Source: Rhea pennata
Lineage: Eukaryota > Chordata > Aves > Rheiformes > Rheidae
Direction of reading: 5' to 3'
Assembly (NCBI RefSeq): GCF_028389875.1
Contig: NC_084664.1
Location: 60,714,703-60,778,702, forward strand
Length of the DNA: 64,000 bases
Below, piece after piece: positions 14,701 through 28,992 of this stretch; positions within the stretch are counted from its first letter, which is position 1, and every line of letters begins with the position of its first letter. The notes under the pieces are model-generated. The model was not told the origin of the DNA and did not search any database. It was given only the letters and a program-made list of their open reading frames with translations. The position numbers were made by a program, and so were the translations under genes.

Positions 14701-17700
14701 ACAATGGACAGCGGAGGAAGTAATGAGCTTAGATTGCAACAAAGGGAAATTCAGGTTAGATTTTTTTGGGGGAAAAATGCTCTATAATAAAGATACTGAA
14801 GTACTGAAAGAAACTGAGAAAGTTTTGAAGCTTTCATTTTTGGTGATCTTTAAGAATGAGACAAATATCAGCTAGGAATGATGTAGGTATTGTGATTCCT
14901 GCCTTTGGGTACCAGAGAATGAGTTAGATCACCTCTGAATTCCAGCACTGTGATTTTATTATATTTTAGAAAGAAAACCTCTGTCTTATTTCTACTTTTA
15001 TTTTTAAGCAGTTACAGTAATTTTACAGGGGGAAGAAACAAGGTGAAAAGATTGAATTCATTAAAATTAGGTTAACACTATGAGTGCTGCATAAGAGTCT
15101 GCTAGCCTGTCCTGTCCATACTAGAAACCAGACTGTGTTTAAGCAAGTCATTTTCGAAAAATAGATTAGAAAGAGGTTTGAAGTAAGACTTCATACTGGT
15201 CAGTGTGAACAGGTCATAACCTTATAAAACAGTGTTTGAAAAGGGCATATTGACCAGTTCTTCAGGATGCAGCAGTTTTTGTCAGCTGATCAGAGCTGAG
15301 TTCTTCCTAAGTGTGTGCTCCCTGGGCATATCTGCATCATGAAAAACTCTGCAGCAGTTTTTGCTTACAGAGGAAAGTCTGAACTCTTCCCAGTCAGCCA
15401 AGAAAGGATGTGCTCCATCTTACAAACTGATCTGTTTTTCTTCCACTACAAAGGAACTAACCATTCTGAACAGTAAAATAGTAATTATTTTCTTTTGTTT
15501 ATATTATGCCAAGGTTTACTTTACACATTATCAACGGGATGTTTAAAATACATTTTTAAACATATTTGATCTTTATGGTTAGAGAGAAGCAGAGGAGGAA
15601 GGGAAGGGTAAGTTCACTCTTGATAAATGTGATGGTAAAGCTATTTGAGTCATACTGTCAAGGTCATTCTAATAAATGCTTGCTTACTGAATGTAACTGC
15701 ATCACTTTCTAATGTAAACTTGTAAGCTATTTGGAATCATGGAAAGACCTCAAGGTATTCTTTTATCTTTTTATTCATAATTTGTGAACAAATCTTGCTC
15801 GCTTAGGTTAAACAGGTGAAGCTACACTCAGGAATTTCTATTTGCAAACCTCCAGTGAGTCACTGAAATAACTACAAAGAAACCTTGGTACTTACCCTTC
15901 CCTTCTTGTAGGGAAGGCCTGAATTCTCTCTGAGCACTGCGTTTTTCATGCCTCCTGCCCTATTTAGTTCTTAATAACATTCAAGGTGTAGGCCCAGACC
16001 CAACTCTGCAACAACTCAACAACTGTTTAGTCAGATGTAGTTGTAACCCATGTTTTCAGAGATATTGTAGCAAGCATTTTCCATCAAGAGGAAAAGGAGT
16101 TCTGAGACATCACCCTAGACCACATTTTAAGAACTGTGCTTGGAAGTAGGAAACATTATCTTTATAGTGGGTGTTTATTAAGTTTATATTGTTAACAACC
16201 TTTCTTTTAAGCCCTTCCCTGGTGTTTAATAGAAAATATCCTTGGCTCTATTTAGGAATGCATTTCATTATCCACTTCATCATAATGCTAATGCAAATGT
16301 GACGTTTGGGTTTTGAGAGGGCAAGCCAAAGTGGTTAGGTAAAATGGCAAAAGCTGAGTAAGTTTGGCTGAGTGCTCCAAGATTGACACTGGCAGCCAAC
16401 AGGAAGGAAGAACTTAGGCCTAAGTTTGTGGTAACTCAAATACCAAACAAGTGAATTATTTAGAACTTCAGTTCCCCACAGGGACATAAACTCTCTTGGT
16501 TCCCAAGTGAAAAAAAGAAAATACATTGTTTTATTTTTAACTGTGGGAGATAGGGACAAGTTTAGTAAGGAAGGCTATAAGATGACCATGTTGTGTTTAA
16601 AAGCTCAGTTGTCATTGCCTCTACATTGATCATGTTTTTGCACTAAATATAGAGGTTATTCTGCAAACCACTTTCGAGGAGTCTGAAGAGGCTTAGAAGG
16701 AAGGCTTTTTGAATCCTACCATCTTCAATTGCAAATAGTTTGCTGTACAGTCAAGGCTAGTTGTGTGACCTGTCTGCTTAGTTTGTCTGCCAGGGAAATG
16801 GATGTAATACCAAACTACATGAATACAATATTAATTTGAAGCTCAATCACTGTATTTATTTAAAGTCTTTAGATGGAGCTGCACTTCTACGTACAAATGG
16901 TCTGTTATAAAACACTTGGAAGAGTTCTTCTGTATCTTAAGATTTTTCTTCCTATTGTATTTTTGTCCTATTGTTAAGGGAATTGTGGCTCTAACTGTAG
17001 CATGAGTTTTCAGATCAGAAAACTGTTCCTTAAATAAATCATATCCTTGCCTTAATCTCATTCTCTTTTTGTTCTCCTTTGAATATATTTCTTTCAGATC
17101 TGAAATGTCATGAGATTTTAAGATCTCAATGTTTCCAGTCATCTGTGAATGCACTGTTTAACAGTATATGGGTCTGAATCCTTTCAGTTTTGTCTTCCGA
17201 TGCTTTACAGACTGATCACATTGCTTGCTAGCATTCTTTCAGTTTGAAGCAAATCCGGTAAAAGTCAAGTATCTTCCTGTTTTAGCCACTGGATGGTACT
17301 GAATAGTTCTGGCATTTATCACCTTGACAGCTGTTCTTTGGTTTGTGTAATTAAGTATTGGTTGGACCTCCAGGCTTGTCATAGTGATATTTGGTTTTTA
17401 GGATATAATTATTTCTTTTTCTGTTGCTCAGTCCAAGCAAATTTTCCTTTTCTTAACCCTCTTTGTAATTCTATTTGATTTACTTCTTTATATTAAATTT
17501 GCTGGAGGGTTATTTTGACTTACTTCACTGCTTAGCTAATGCTTTCAAACTCTGATCGCTATGTTTTTTACTGTAGTAGGTATTTTCCTGTTTCCTTCCC
17601 TGTCCTGATTCTTACTTTCATTGTTATCTTTTCAATTTTCTTACTGAAACCTGTGCAACTTTTGCTAGCTACTTTCTCCACTGCATGTCAGGAAGCCTAC

Positions 17701-20700
17701 GAACATCAGTTGAACAGAAAAATGCATTGTATGAAATTTACCTTTCATCCTTACCTTTACCTATTCATCCTTACAGATGAAGGAAATAGGCCACCTGTGG
17801 AGTAACTAGTGCATGAATAGAAGCACTTTTTGCTCTTCCTTTATAAGCCACATGATTTTGTTGCTCCAGATTCACTTCATCAGTTAATTATTGTTATTTA
17901 TTCTAACTATATGTGTAGTGCTCATTCTTGGAAATACTGTTCCCATGGAAATTAAAACTCCAATTTAAAACTAGATCTCAGGACGTATATTTTTCCAAAT
18001 ATGCACATTTGCTAATAATGATTTAAAAATGAGAGAAAAATGTGCCTCTTCTCTTTTTGCTAGTATTGAAATGCTCGAACTTGACTTGTGCTTGACATAA
18101 GTTATCAATTCAGACTGAGTCTCAATTCAGTCTGAGACCGTGACTAAAACCCCCAAACTCCTAGAGACTTTTATTCAAAATTTATTCTGTTTTTGTTCAC
18201 TTTGTTGGTTTTCGTCTTCTGTTATCTTGTTTATAAAACCATTAGACTAACCTTGGTTTAGTCAGTTTTGAAAACTGATCAATTTTACATTGACTCTCTT
18301 GTCTCTATTATATTGATTTATAAGCCACATAAAATAGCTTCCCCTAGCTTTCCCTTTATAATACCTTCTCTCTTTTCAACAGTTTGCACAATATTTTAAA
18401 ATCTGAGCAGAGCCTTTTTTCTAGCTCTGACCCTCTTGGCTTTTATCTTCAGCATCTTTTATATTCTTCCTGGAAGACTCCTTGTTCAGAGAGTCACCTT
18501 GGCTTTTGTTAAAGTGCGTATTATGACAGAAAAATGGAAGTCATTTAGCCCAATTCCCTCAAACTTTTGCGGACTCATTTCCTACTCAATATTTTTCAAT
18601 ACTTTCAGTCTATTTTTAATTATCAAAAGATAAAAAGATGTTAGCTCTTTTTAGTAAAGACTTATACAGTAACTTTATAGATCTCCATCTTCTAGTCTTC
18701 GTACTTAATCACTTTTTGTCTCATCAAAGCCATTTGTATACAGTACTTTTCAATTTATAAGAACTGCAAAAAAAATTTTTTTTTTTCAATGAGCTTAAAA
18801 ATGCACTTGCTTGACCTTTACCCTATGGTCATAATGTCATGTCAGTCTTTTATTACTTATTTGCTTTAAATGTCTGGTCTTTTTTTTTTTTTTTTTTAAC
18901 CAGTATTAGTCTTTCTTTTGGTCTCTTTTTAAGATTTTATTAATTGTGATTGATTTGAACAATTCTCTTCCTCTGCAAACTTAATTGTTGTCTCTAATAC
19001 CTTTATCTGTATGGTACTGAAGATGAATACTTTCTAGTTAGCAATCCTGCCGGTCTATTATCCTTATTAGGAGCTCATTTTTCATTTTAACTGGAGCCTG
19101 CTATCTATACCCTGCCTGTTAGCTAAGAAAATGTCTTCCTCAATCTTTTCAAAATAATTATTTTCCAGGGTCTTTGTTCAGCAGTCCTTAGGATCCCTTC
19201 TGTTTCTCTTACAAGCTAGGCTAGGCAGGAGTGGACAAGGAAAGTCTAGGACAGGGAAGATCCACAAAGGGTTAGCACTGTTTTCTCTCAGTAGTAAAGC
19301 CAATCACTGGACTGAAGCGGTAGGAACGCAACTGTGATGGAATATGTGTATATTGAGATATATTGTTGAAGACTCCTGTTTTTAAAGTTGCATACCCTGT
19401 GATTGCTTTAAACCTTAGTAAGATTCCATTGTAGGACATACAACAGATGATATTCTTGCAGATTTACCAGTGGCTAATATTCTTTAGTTTCTTGGCTTAC
19501 ACTAATTGTGTTATTTGGTGTAGTTAAACTTCTGCTCTATTCCAGTATAGAGAAGACTGGATTTCAGGTCATAGTAAGTGATCATCAAACTAACTTGACT
19601 TAATGTGAATAAAAATTAGTATATAAGCTATGTTTTGAGTTCTTTGACATTCTTGAAATGGGATGTGAGAATCCAGAATAATAAAATTGTTCATTTCTGT
19701 GGGGGAACAAAACCCCAGGAGGGAAAAGAAACTCCAGTATGTCCTCACTCCACGTGCAATTTCCTCTATACTCTTTGCTCTAAGGTCTGGTGTTGAGTCC
19801 CCAGAATTTTTGAAAGTGGCAGGACTTGTCTATGCCTTGCAAGACACCTTGTCAATAACTGTCTTGCAACTTGCCTGCAGAGCAACATTTCACAATGTGC
19901 AAGGGGCTTCCCTCTGGGAATCTGTACACCCATTTATTGTGTAAAGTCTCCTCAAAAATCTGCTTGTAGAAATGGAGTTATCTCTAAGTAATTTGGGGAT
20001 TAAAGAAGTTGAAAAAAGAGAGCATCTTCATGACTTTGCTTTTATAATTTTAAAAAGATTTGAAATTACTGATTTATTGGTCACTTGGTGGGCTCTTAGA
20101 GGAAGAGACAGATTAACCTAACTGCTTCAGAACAGGTGGAATCCGTAAGTCATGGGCCCCCTTCCACTGTCAAGTTCTGCTGAACTGGTTAAAGACACTG
20201 AATTTTGTGCTGACTGTTGCCTCAAAGGACATGATAACAAGGCTATGTTATGTGCTCAGTAAAGCACAAGGCAAAGTAAAGCTTAAATTGGACAGCCCAA
20301 GAGCACTTTGACATTGCTGCAGACTCTGGGAATACTCTCCCGCTATCTTAGGGGCACATTGCTAAGGTAGAAGTTGAGAAAGTATTAGGGGGGCTCTTGG
20401 ATGGAGAGAGCTAGAGCTGAGTGTGATAAAAATCCCTGGACAGACGGATTTGACAGCACTGGAGAGGCTGGTGAGCCTTTTTGGAGTTCGAGGAAAAATA
20501 CCAAATGCGGAGATCATGCACAGAGCAGGAAGAGATAAAGTTATCCACTGGGACACGTGGGAGTGCAAGGCCACTGGCGCTGTAAACATGTTGGGACAGG
20601 GAGTAAGGGTAAGTTAGGTCAACTTACAGTTCTTGATTTTTCTTCATCCTCTGTGCTTGGCTCAATTTGAAAGTAGTAGTGATGGGCCCTACCTGAGCTA

Positions 20701-21480
20701 AGAGATCTCAAAGACTTTGGGAATGCATTGGATATTTATCAAAAGCTCTCTCATCTGTAATATTGTCCCTGTCATTTATATGGCTTACTATGTCCTAAAC
20801 AACTGAGCCTGCCTGTCTTTTCCTGTTTCATGCTATTTACAGATGGTAATTTTTAAGTGATATCTTCTTGATCTCTCTTTCTTGCATTATTTCTCTTTCT
20901 GATTTCATCGTAGACATGACACCTTTAACTTTAAATGACTGAAACAATGGCTTTTCAGCAAATTCTTGATTTCTTTACTAGGTAATGATTCATTTATCCA
21001 GCTTTGTCTGCATGGTCCTTGCATTTTTATGAGTTAACCACTTGAAAACAGATATTTTGGCTTTTCACTTCTGAAGCAATGATGTAATTAATGTTCATGA
21101 GCAAAACGACTCTGAAATGTTTATTTCTCTGAGGGACTATCTCCATTTGGAAATGTTATTTGCTGCAGCAGGAAGTTAATTCTGCTCCTCTACTCTTCTG
21201 CCTTATTTGTTTGCTCAACAAGAACAAATTAAAAGAAAAGTACATTGAAGCTAGTTTGTCTGAGATGCCACTGCACAGGTACCCAAGAATTTTTGCAGAA
21301 AAAATCCTAAAGATAATTCCATTCTAGAAATAAGATGTTGAGACTTTTTGCAGTAATATCACAAGAATGTAAGCACCATTGTTTATCCAGAGCAAAAACT
21401 AGTTATGCTGCTCTTTGTGAAAGATGAGCCAATCTTTATTTTCTTCCCAAAATGATAATGAAAAGAAGATGGTGGCAGGC

Positions 21481-21516
21481 TTTTTTTTTTTTTTTTTTTT
21501 TTTTTTTTGGGGGGGG
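21481..21516. repeat. T28-G8 homopolymer block
   Basis: Twenty-eight T followed directly by eight G, an unusual switch between two homopolymers. Its length in the assembly should be treated with care. Confidence 0.9.
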
Positions 21517-23229
21517 TGTCTCAATCATTTCTAGATTAAATGTATTCAATCTAAAATATTCTTTCTCCTAATGCCTCTGCTGTGAATTGTGCAAATCACT
21601 CACAGAGCCAGTTCTGCATCTCTTATTTTGTTTTTCTTTTTCATTGGGTTGAAAATTCTTTTGGGACCTGAGATTTATTTGAGATGCAGAATTGTTTTAA
21701 CTTTTCAGAGATCTTTTTTTTTGTAGGAGTTTCTACAGACTGGTTGTGCTTCTGATTATTGTTGTTTTCTTCTTAGTATCAACTAACCTGCTCTGAATGA
21801 AGCAGGACCATAAGTTTCACTGATGCTCAGTAAAAGGTATATTCACTTTTATATTCCTAAGTGATTTGATATGTTGTGCTAATATAGGTGGTCATAACTG
21901 ATCACAGACATAGTGTGTATCTTCAGGTTTTGCATGAATATACTTTAATATTGCTTTTCAGGCTTAAATTTTGAAATTATATTTCTCACATTATTTCTAC
22001 CTGAACTGGAAAAGAACAAGGGCCAGAAGGCTCACAGCCACACCATTTTTGAGCAAGTCAGAACTCAGCTTTTTACACTCGGTTTTAAAATAAGAGTCTA
22101 TACTTTCTACATGCCTGCTCAGGCTGAAACATTAAACATTTCAAGGATCACTTACCTGGAACTGTAACTTGATTTGATCCATTTTTGATGCTTCCTAGGA
22201 TATTTTCTCTTTTCAAAGAATTCTAGAATCTATTGATCTTCTCTGATCAATATGAATTTCGGATACCACATACAAAACTCCTCCAAGCAGAAAGGTATAA
22301 TAAAAAGCATCATAAGAGATTGCTGATAATGAATGTAAGTGTTGAAAAGATTATGATTTTCCTTCAATGCATAATACTTCAAAATGTATATTCTTAAAGT
22401 TTCTATTTCTGCTGCATAACTTTTTGGCAGAAAAAAATATACAAAGGAAATGTTTGTATCCCAATTGCTCCCCAGATTGATGGGTAAAACCAATGAAGTA
22501 TAAGAATCCTAAATGTGACTATTTTTAGTAATTTAATACATTGCTATCTTCTTAAAATTTCGTATTGGTATAGCTGAGATGTTGGCAGGAATGGAAATAA
22601 GAGAGGTGGTTTGTGATCAGGAAAACAGGTAATACCTCATAAACTCTTTGAAATGTAGCCTATATTTCAGAAACATCAGAGTCCCTGCTTCTGATAAAAT
22701 TTGGGGTTTGAATTGGTGTGTAGATACTACAGGGACAGGCGCTTTAGAAACTCATAGTGTAATAAAGGTTTTGAAGACTCTTGAGATTGTTGATACGGTG
22801 TTGACATTAGCACCAATTATTGGTTATTCTAGCCCATATCAAAGGATTCCAGTCCTTAGCCTGGAAGAGGAAAACTTGTCAGTACTGGCCTTTTCTTAGC
22901 ATATTCGGTATTTCTTTAATGCAGGAAAGATTTCTGCCCATCCCCTCCTTCTCTCCCAGCCTGTCACTTCTCCTATCCAGGGAGGTCACTATTCCTGAAT
23001 GCTTTACTTCTAGAGTCCACCCTTCCCTTTTGGTACCAGCTCAGGACATTGCAGTAATCAGGTACAAGCTGTTCCTTCACTGCTTCCCCCAGCTGCTTCC
23101 TATCTTCTCTGCTTATTAACATCTCTTACAGCAATATTCCCTCTGCTCTGACTGCAGGTATGCTGTTTCCAACCAGTGTCTCATGTTACATGCTGTACGG
23201 GATATGTTTACACTAATCCAGGATATAAA

Positions 23230-23268
23230 ATATATATATATGTGTGTGTGTGTATATATATATATATA
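23230..23268. repeat. (TA)n(TG)n(TA)n microsatellite
   Basis: TA repeats flank a central TG run in an intergenic region. Confidence 0.95.
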
Positions 23269-24324
23269 AATAATAAACATTCCCCTCGTCTGGTCTTCTC
23301 TGAGAGATTAGCAGGCTTGTTTTGTACTAGGAGTGGGTAGAAATAGTAGCATTTTCTGCTGTTGTTGTTTTTAACATGCACAATGATGTTTTTCCTAAAA
23401 GAACAGTTTGTTCAGACAAACACTAAGAAATTCTCATTTCAGATAGGAACACAGCTGGGGCTGTCTTCTACAGCCTACAATAACATCTACAATAACAAAC
23501 TCAATAAATATCCCTTTTACTGTTATATACCACCCAAGAAATGAGCATTATGGTAGAAAAACCAAGGATCATGCTGTATTTCAAGGATGTGAACAAAATT
23601 GCAGGGGTAATTTGTTGTCATACATATATTCTGCTGCTGGTAATTAAAAAATCTCAGCTAAATATCACATAAAGAGAGGGCACAGGTAATCCCAAATAAC
23701 CCCTCAGATTTAGTGAAGTATTCTGCACAACTGAGCTGGTTTCTTGACTTTTCTGGTTGTTGCAGGGAAAATCTGCTTGGTTCACGAAGTTTAAACCAAA
23801 TGAGGACTGAAGAGGTTTACTGATTTGTTAATGACAAGTAATTATACAAGAATTGATGAACCATTGCATTCAGAATCATTATCAGTAATACAACAGATAA
23901 ACTACAGTTTATCTGGCACTTACGTAGTCTTAGTAAACATCCACAAACTTCTAAACACCTATAACTAACCCCAGAAGTTGTGCTCTGCACCTGTAGAGTT
24001 ATGTATTCCTGCTTTGTTTCTAAAGTCACTGTAATTCCTGTTTAATTGGCTGGTTGTCATCATCTTGCTTAACATGCTCAGATTTTGGCAAATGCTCACT
24101 CAGACAGTTTTGCGTGTTCAGTCTGATAGTGCTGTATATGCTTACACCCTGACTTAACAGGTGTTATCTAGTCGATTTGCTGAGAGTGGGACTTGTGGGC
24201 ACCCCTACCCTGGGCATCTTGCAGGTAATTTGAAAGAAAAAATGAGCTTTAGATTCCTTTTGTATTTCTTCAAGCCCAAAGAAGACATTAAGGATTTTGT
24301 GGCTTTTTGGTTCTAGGGTTTGGG

Positions 24325-24372
24325 TTTTTTTTTTTTTTTTTTTTGTTTTTTTTTTTTTTTTTTTTTTTTTTT
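24325..24372. repeat. T-tract of 48 bases with one G
   Basis: T20-G-T27. It makes Lys-rich open frames on the minus strand that are not genes. Confidence 0.95.
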
Positions 24373-25811
24373 GACCAAATTTGATGCCCCGCTTCTGCGC
24401 TTCTGAAGAAGGAAATTGAGAAAGGTAGCTAAGCTTGCTCATTCTGCTATGCTGAGAGCTAAAAGGTATCTGTGGGCCCATTGTGTCTTCAAGGTACTTT
24501 AGTGCATGAGACAAACTGCTCTGTCTTTGCTCATTCTGCTTGGCATTGGGTGCCTTGCACTGTGCTGAGTCTTGCAGAAGCGGAGATAACTGTTCTGAAA
24601 GTGCATTTGTACAAATGTGCTCTCGGGCTCACTTTGATCTTAAATCTTTTAGGAAAGCCCTTAAACATTTTAGAAAATGGCTGATGTCTTACTGATGAAA
24701 TACTGTGTACCATACAAGAATAAATCATGATGTGCTTGCTGGCTTCCCAATAATATTCTGTTAATAAGGTAGAAATGCCATTATGGTATCAGTTATGCTG
24801 TACAAAGCACAACATTTGAGACTCAGTGTATGAAATCTTGTATTTTTCCTTTACAGTTATTTGGAGAACTCTCCTTACCCAGGATCCATCACCTACCATG
24901 GTGAGAAGCTGTGCATCTTTGTTTTTACTGGCTTGCTGACCTTCTTGTCCTCAGAGGTAGCCCCATCACAGCATGATTCCTGCATGCAATTTCTGTGTGT
25001 ACTGATGGCGTGCTTTATGTGACTGTGATTTTAAAGACATATTCACAGGCTCTAGTGAGACTTGGCCAGTTTCTGTGGTGGGATGGCCTGCTGTGGAGGG
25101 TTTGAAGATTAGGTATATAACCCTGGGTTCCTGGATATAAGCACAAAACAAGCTCGAAATTCAGCTGCTGAATGCAAAAGAAAGTGAGAAAATAAGTTTT
25201 TTCCCCCTTGCATTATTTTTTGCTCTAAATCTGTGACTCTAGCTTTAAATTCATTCTCACATTGCTATAAACAATGAAACATCGAGCTTCTATTTTTTTT
25301 TAATATTTGCACAGTAGAGGGAGCTGGAAGATAAAAAATTTATTCAGTGTCTTGTTGCCTGAAAAAATTAGAAACATGAATGGAATAATGCATGATACTT
25401 TAACATTCCAGCTCAGAAAGATGATGGACATTTACTCCGAGCTATTAAGTGAAGTGAGTCAAAGGATGTTAAACTAGTGGTGCTAACAGTCTTACCTGGC
25501 AGTATTATCAGGCAGAATGTGATATAAGAGAGTAGAGGCAACAGCTGCTCATCTGTATGACTTGCAGCTGATTTTATTAAACTACAGCTTGCCTAGATAC
25601 TAGTTATGTTCACAAATACCATTTAATGGAACAATTTGAATAAGACTTGCATAGATAAGAGAATTTTTTCCAGTTATTTCTTTAATGGTTTGAGAATTAA
25701 ATAATCTTTCAGGTTCTTTATGTTTGGGTTTTTTTCTTATCTCGGTATATTAATTGCTGTCAGGCTGATTTTGATACAGCCTCAGTATGAGACTGTCAGT
25801 GCATTAGAACT

Positions 25812-26187
25812 AGCCTCTTTAGCCTGGGGAAGAGAAGACTGAGGGGGGATCTTATCAATGTGGATAAGTACTTGAAGGGACGGTGTCAAGGGGACGGGGA
25901 CAAACTCTTTTCAGTCGCCCCGTGTTACAGGACAAGAGGAATGGGCAGAAATTGAAGCACAGGAAGTTCTGCCTGACCGTGAGGGGGAATTTCTTCCCTG
26001 TGAGAGTGATGAAGCACTGGACCAGGTTGCCCAGAGTGGTTGTGGAGTCTCCTTCTCTGGAGATCTTCAAGGCCCACCTGAATGCAACCCTGTCTCACAT
26101 GCTCTATGTGACCCTGCTGAGCAGGGAGGTTGGACTGGATGATCTCCAGAGGTCCCTTCCAACCTTACTGGTTCTATGATTCTATGA
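25812..26187 (+). mobile_element. CR1 LINE, 5'-truncated 3' end
   Basis: The sequence starts inside the last part of CR1 ORF2 (GGGGAAGAGAAGACTGAGGG) and runs through the conserved 3' UTR (GATGATCTCCAGAGGTCCCT) to an ATTCTATGA terminal octamer repeat. Severe 5' truncation and lack of a poly(A) tail are typical of CR1. An open frame at 25883-26179 covers the ORF2 C-terminal region (residues like RKFCLTVRGNFFPVRVMKHW) and reads on into the 3' UTR, so it is a relic rather than a gene. It is inserted in the same orientation as RAMP3, about 11.7 kb upstream. Confidence 0.92.
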
Positions 26188-27429
26188 ACTGGGCATGTAC
26201 TTGGTCGCAACTCTGTTTCTGTGAAGATGATCCAGGTTAACCCTCCTTCTCCCACCTTCCTAGGATTAAACTATTTATTCTAAGCCCATTTTGATAAAAC
26301 TACGCAAGGGAGAGACTGTATGTTTAGTTGGTCTGGGAGATCTGGAAGAAAGTATAAATCAGGCTTATCTCTTGCTTTCCCAGAACTACAGGCACGACCT
26401 GTGCTCCGATGAAAATCTCTTGAACAGCATTTATTTCCAAAACACATGGAAATGCTCAGGAAACTGTCTAAACAGCAAAAAGCCCTGTTTCCTTCATACT
26501 GAGCAGCACTGTCCTTCAGCTGTATTAGAAAAATGGCCTAACTGTCAGCAGTACTACTGCCGTTTTTGAGGTGTCTGTGGACATGTGGAGAGGAGCACAT
26601 TGAGGTTTATCTTCTGTGTTGAGGACCAAACTTTTTTTTCAGTCATTCAATTGGGATCTAGGCTCTTCTTTTATTGCAGAGAAGGGCCAGCTAATCTGCA
26701 GGCTTTTCAGGGCAGGTAGGACATCATACCTCCCTGGAGTTGATGCAAAGAAGACAAAAGTGTGAGTAAAGGACAGAGAAGAGGAGCGTCTTGAGGGAAC
26801 TTGTAAATGAAGACAAGAAGGTGCTGCAGGAATTTAATCAGTAGGATTTTTTAATCACAGTGATGAGCTAGTGAGCATGGGATTTGGAAGTAAATGAACC
26901 ATTGGCTAAAGCGGTCACTTTTGACTGAATTAATATGGAATATAAGAGACATAGTAAGAGCTCTAACTGCATGGAGAGTAAGATCCTAGCAATATAGTGA
27001 GAGAGAAAGGCATGAAAATATCAAAACTTTGATATGTAAATACAAACAGAAGCATGAAGACATACATAAATATTTGGAAGATGTGAGAAGGAGGGAGGAT
27101 AGCAGTGCTGCCAAAAATGGCAGAAAATAGAGGGTGACTGCTGTGCTGCAGAAGCGCTGAAGAGTGCTTTTGGACCATGTTAGTTTAGAGTTAGCAGTGG
27201 GATGTCTCAAAGGAGACATCAAGACGATGGGCTCAGAGAGACAGAGGTCAGGAATGAAGAAGTAGATTGGAGTAGAGAGAAAATATCCAGAGACTGTGGG
27301 AAATGAAGGAAGCCAAGGAAAATGAGAAGAAAGAAAAGGCTTGCTGGAAGGTGACAAAGTGACATTTTGAGACATGGAAGGAAAACTAGACAACAGTCAT
27401 GAACAGCACAAGTTGTCAGCCTCCTGCGT

Positions 27430-27700
27430 GCACTAATGTGCCTTAATGGCCCTGACAAGCCTCATGGAGTACCCTCATCCACAACCCTTGTGGGCCTACC
27501 TCAGGTCAGGTGGGGTGCCCCAGCACCTCATTCTGCCCTGTGCCTGGGCCTAGTCCTGGTTCCTTTTGCTCCCGGCTGGACTCCTGGCTGCACCCCGAAC
27601 CTGGTTCGTCCTTGCTGTGCATGGGGCTGTGGATGGAGACCGTTGCCAGCCCCCACTCTGCCCCAGCTCAGATGCAGCAGGGTATGAGGGTGACACATGC
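27430..27700. other. GC-rich patch in intergenic DNA
   Basis: A CpG-poor, C/G-rich island in AT-rich DNA with words such as GCCCCAGC and CCTGGG. No known gene or element was recognised. Confidence 0.4.
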
Positions 27701-28935
27701 TAGAGCTCAGGGAACGAGGGAGTGCATCAAAGGCAGAAAGGTAGTGGGTGAAAAATGACTTAGGAAAAGTAATATGAGCAACACTCTGGAAACAGAATTT
27801 GCTGCTTTTACATCACATTCCTTTTGTTATTGGTGGTGTCACCTGTATTGTTAAAGCTGATTGTTTTGTAATCTATTATTTAGCCATCATAAATCAGTCA
27901 TCCTGTCGTTTCTTTTAAGGTAACTGCAAGAAGGACAGTTTACTCTGTTACCACAAGATGTCTCTCACTGGTAGAATTTGACATCCTGTATTTTTTTAAG
28001 ACTCATATCATCTTTGGTTTGATAAGTATTTTCTCTTGTTTGGTCAAGATGATTCACCTCAAAGGGGTTTTTGATTAAAAAAATCTATTAATATTAACTC
28101 TAGACTAAGAAAGGAAATTTATTACTTTGCTTAAATCTTCTCAGTTACTGTTTGGATAGCACATCTTTCTATAGTCAGTTAAGGAAAATCAGCTTCTTTT
28201 GAAGTTTAATTTGAATGCAAGCCCTTTATCAATTAATTAATTATTCGCTAGGTTTCAAAGTGAATTAATTTAAAAAAGTAAATCTATATGTTGTTATTGC
28301 CAGAAACATCTGTGAGCATCTCTTACCCAAAATGATTTAACTTAAATCCATGGACCTACTCACCTGAGGAACATTTCACAGATGGGCTTTCTGAGCCTAT
28401 TCTACGAACTATGGCAATTCTGCCTATAATGCTGATTTCATACCTGGAAAAATGGAAAAGATAAAATGTTGTTTAGGAGATTTTGATCTTTTCATTCACT
28501 TCTTCTAACCATCAATCTGTTCCTTTAACTATTTCAAATCTTGGAAACACCTTTCCTCAGAGCAAGATCAATTATAGACATTTATTTTATTGAAAAATTG
28601 TTTAACAACTGAAGAATAATTTTATGAGTAAACAGTAAAAAAGAGAATCTTTCAGTAGAGGAGCAGTTGGGACAAATGTGCAGAAGACAGAGCAATTTAA
28701 AAATATTTTGGGGTGTCAGTACTTTTTAAAAGCATTTACCTGTATGGTGTGCACAAGTATATGTTTTCAGTTAAATACTTACGATTTTTTTCCACATGCA
28801 CTTTAAAAATTTTTTTTTTGTATAATTATATTTCTGTTTTGGGGTATTCACACTGTATCTGAAACTCCCATTTATAATCATATTTGAACCTCTGATGGGT
28901 GTTTGAGACAGATGATACGCTTGTGACAGCAGTGC

Positions 28936-28992
28936 AAAAAAAAAAGAAAAAAAAAAACAAAAACAAAAAACCAAAAACAAAACAAAACCAAA
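28936..28992. repeat. A-rich tract with CAAAA units
   Basis: Almost pure A grading into irregular CAAAA/CCAAAA units. It could be a decayed poly(A) tail, but no retroposed gene was recognised upstream (28.7-28.93 kb). Confidence 0.9.

Larger units (their letters stand above)
361..25811. other. Gene-poor intergenic region
   Basis: AT-rich DNA with frequent stops in all frames. No exon with recognisable protein similarity, tRNA, rRNA or CpG island was found. Contents are homopolymers (5.09, 18.88, 21.48, 24.33 kb), a TA/TG microsatellite (23.23 kb), the possible LTR-like patch at 8.2-8.8 kb and a few small direct or inverted repeats. The open frames (60-135 codons) are of chance length. Regulatory elements or non-coding transcripts cannot be excluded by reading. 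Confidence 0.6.

Noticed and set aside
24325..24372. Poly(T) tract as the complement of a processed pseudogene tail
   Set aside because: No recognisable coding sequence or target-site duplication flanks it; read as a homopolymer expansion.
25883..26179. 98-codon open frame that looks protein-like
   Set aside because: It is the C-terminal part of CR1 ORF2 read into the 3' UTR, not a host gene.
26986..27393. 135-codon minus-strand open frame, Ser/Phe/Leu-rich
   Set aside because: It is the complement of a purine-rich (GA) stretch that suppresses stops, and a second frame is open over the same bases. No known motif.
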